Part shown: one piece after another, positions 63,100 to 64,000 of the stretch
How positions within the stretch are numbered: the first letter of the stretch is position 1
Layout: every line of letters begins with the position of its first letter
Origin: UBA8752 sp040261275
GTDB lineage: Bacteria > Bacteroidota > Bacteroidia > Flavobacteriales_D > Sanyastnellaceae
Assembly (NCBI GenBank): GCA_040261275.1
Contig: JBDQOI010000013.1
Coordinates: forward strand, 4,735-68,734
Reading direction: 5' to 3'
DNA length: 64,000 bases
Made by a program: the position numbers and the translations under genes
The notes under the pieces: generated by a model
Databases searched by the model: none
What the model was told of the DNA's origin: nothing
The model's input: the letters and a program-made list of their open reading frames with translations, nothing else

Positions 63100-64000
63100 C
63101 TACCCGCGCCGGAGTGATGACCACTTGGGCCGGAATTCCACCCGCATGGCGTGGATTCCATGCTGGACTGCATTGTGCTCTTCGGAAACGGTGCCCTCCT
63201 GCCATCTGAATTGCACACCTAAACGCCAAGTTCCATCCGGTGAACGCCACCGGAAATACCCCTTGAAGTTCAACCGACCGAAAGGCTCAGCAGGACGGCC
63301 ATCCCAACCTGTAACATACCGCAATGGCGCATCCACCGAACCGAATGCCTGGCCCATCCCGCATCGAAAGGCATGACCCGCTGCGTCTTTCCAGCCCAGG
63401 GTCATGGCCAGTGCGCCCCCCATGGCACCGGATTGACCCGCCAGGATCAAATGAACCCTGCAGACACGATCGGCACGCCCCTCCATTTCCTTCCTGAATG
63501 CCAAGGTCCACGATGCGGATTCCGTCGCGCTGGCATCCATGTCTTGAGCCCACCGAAACGGTCCCGTATCCGAGCGGAAATCCAACCGAAGGCTCCGGCC
63601 CTTCCACCGAAAATGGCTTCGCCTCTGCATCCGGAAAGGGGGTGGGCCATCCCATCGAACGGACCACCTCGCCCAACCGCTGCGGTATCTGCTCTCCCTG
63701 AAGGCGAGCCCGCAGGTCCAATGTGCCCCAGGAAGGGCGTCCAACTGGGGCAATGTCGATCGCATCTCACCCGACCCCCAACGGGGATGGTATGGATGCG
63801 TCCGCTCCCAAGCGACATGACCCTCCCAGCGCTCTGACCACGTGCGAAGGACGCTGATCCTGCCCTCCCACCCCGCTTCAAACACAGCCAAAGCCCAGCG
63901 CATGCTCCAGCCACCCTGGGCTGCCTTTCCATTCAAGCCAGAAAGCCAGGCCCCCTTTCCCACTTTTTGCTCCTGCCACTTGACTGTCCAAGCCCAATGA
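63100..64000 (-). CDS. Trp-rich C-terminal fragment of a probable outer-membrane beta-barrel (start outside window)
   Basis: The frame is open to the right edge, so only the C-terminal 299 residues are visible and the start lies outside; the GTG at 63963 is not a necessary start. The sequence is very rich in Trp, Arg and Gly, with alternating polar/hydrophobic strands (LRLDFRSDTGPFRWAQ, RLGVQFRWQ) as in an outer-membrane barrel. Family not recognised. It lies upstream of efp, 64 nt away. Confidence 0.6.
   Translation of the reverse strand, partial: HWAWTVKWQEQKVGKGAWLSGLNGKAAQGGWSMRWALAVFEAGWEGRISVLRTWSERWEGHVAWERTHPYHPRWGSGEMRSTLPQLDALPGAHWTCGLAFRESRYRSGWARWSVRWDGPPPFRMQRRSHFRWKGRSLRLDFRSDTGPFRWAQDMDASATESASWTLAFRKEMEGRADRVCRVHLILAGQSGAMGGALAMTLGWKDAAGHAFRCGMGQAFGSVDAPLRYVTGWDGRPAEPFGRLNFKGYFRWRSPDGTWRLGVQFRWQEGTVSEEHNAVQHGIHAMRVEFRPKWSSLRRG

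Noticed and set aside
1..64000. CRISPR array, insertion sequence, prophage or toxin-antitoxin module
   Set aside because: No spaced direct repeats, transposase, integrase or small paired ORFs with recognisable toxin or antitoxin features were seen; the repeats present are within coding modules.

Overview
The window is a stretch of chromosome from a member of the Bacteroidetes, most likely a Flavobacteriales-type marine or freshwater lineage with an unusually GC-rich genome. The evidence is a fused LpxC/FabZ enzyme, a type IX secretion/gliding set (PorV, PorU, PorP/SprF, GldJ), secreted proteins with type A and type B T9SS C-terminal domains, an NhaD-ExbB-ExbD-TonB-FolC run, and TAnnTTTG-type promoter boxes. 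No phage, insertion sequence, CRISPR array or rRNA was seen; genes are densely packed and mostly housekeeping.

Layout. 1-1643 (minus): 5' part of a Cys-rich repetitive secreted protein that leaves the window. 1957-7148: tRNA-Phe, aroB, then the lipid A run lpxD - lpxC/fabZ - lpxA plus an orphan ABC ATPase. 7274-8581: T9SS cargo. 8640-16000: DUF4301 protein, Hpt protein, galE, PAP2-like membrane protein, rpoN, asnS and a LolD-type ATPase. 16032-23062: type B T9SS cargo, gpmI, a methyltransferase, tRNA-Val and a secreted vanadium-haloperoxidase/PAP2-type enzyme. 23067-31321: folC, TonB-ExbD-ExbB, nhaD, an amino acid dehydrogenase and anmK on the minus strand, divergent from an acyl-CoA dehydrogenase. 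31341-38672: membrane-anchored hypothetical, recG, pyruvate dehydrogenase E2 and E1-alpha, ispF and porV. 38716-45205: porU divergent from porP/sprF-gldJ. 45277-52349: murF, tyrS, a PiT-like permease, a LuxE-like enzyme, a lipoprotein and a Na/Pi symporter. 52434-56762: a 1442-residue modular secreted protein. 56872-64000: rnhB, a glycosyltransferase, Wzz-like and O-antigen-ligase-like proteins, a SpoIIE-type phosphatase, efp, and the C-terminal part of a Trp-rich protein.

Working together: the lpx genes and murF build the envelope; PorV/PorU/PorP/GldJ form part of the T9SS that would export and process the cargo proteins found here; ExbB/ExbD/TonB energise the outer membrane; the glycosyltransferase/Wzz/ligase genes suggest a small surface polysaccharide locus.

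The most unexpected signal is regulatory. A TAnnTTTG/TAnnTTCG box lies only 4-7 nt upstream of the start codon of several genes, which suggests leaderless or nearly leaderless mRNAs and helped fix starts, including two GTG starts. Other points to check are an elongation factor P with Arg rather than Lys at its modification site, a 'GC-D-A-NY-A-DDGSC' repeat shared by two large secreted proteins, and a dockerin-like C-terminus shared by two secreted proteins that lack a recognisable T9SS domain.
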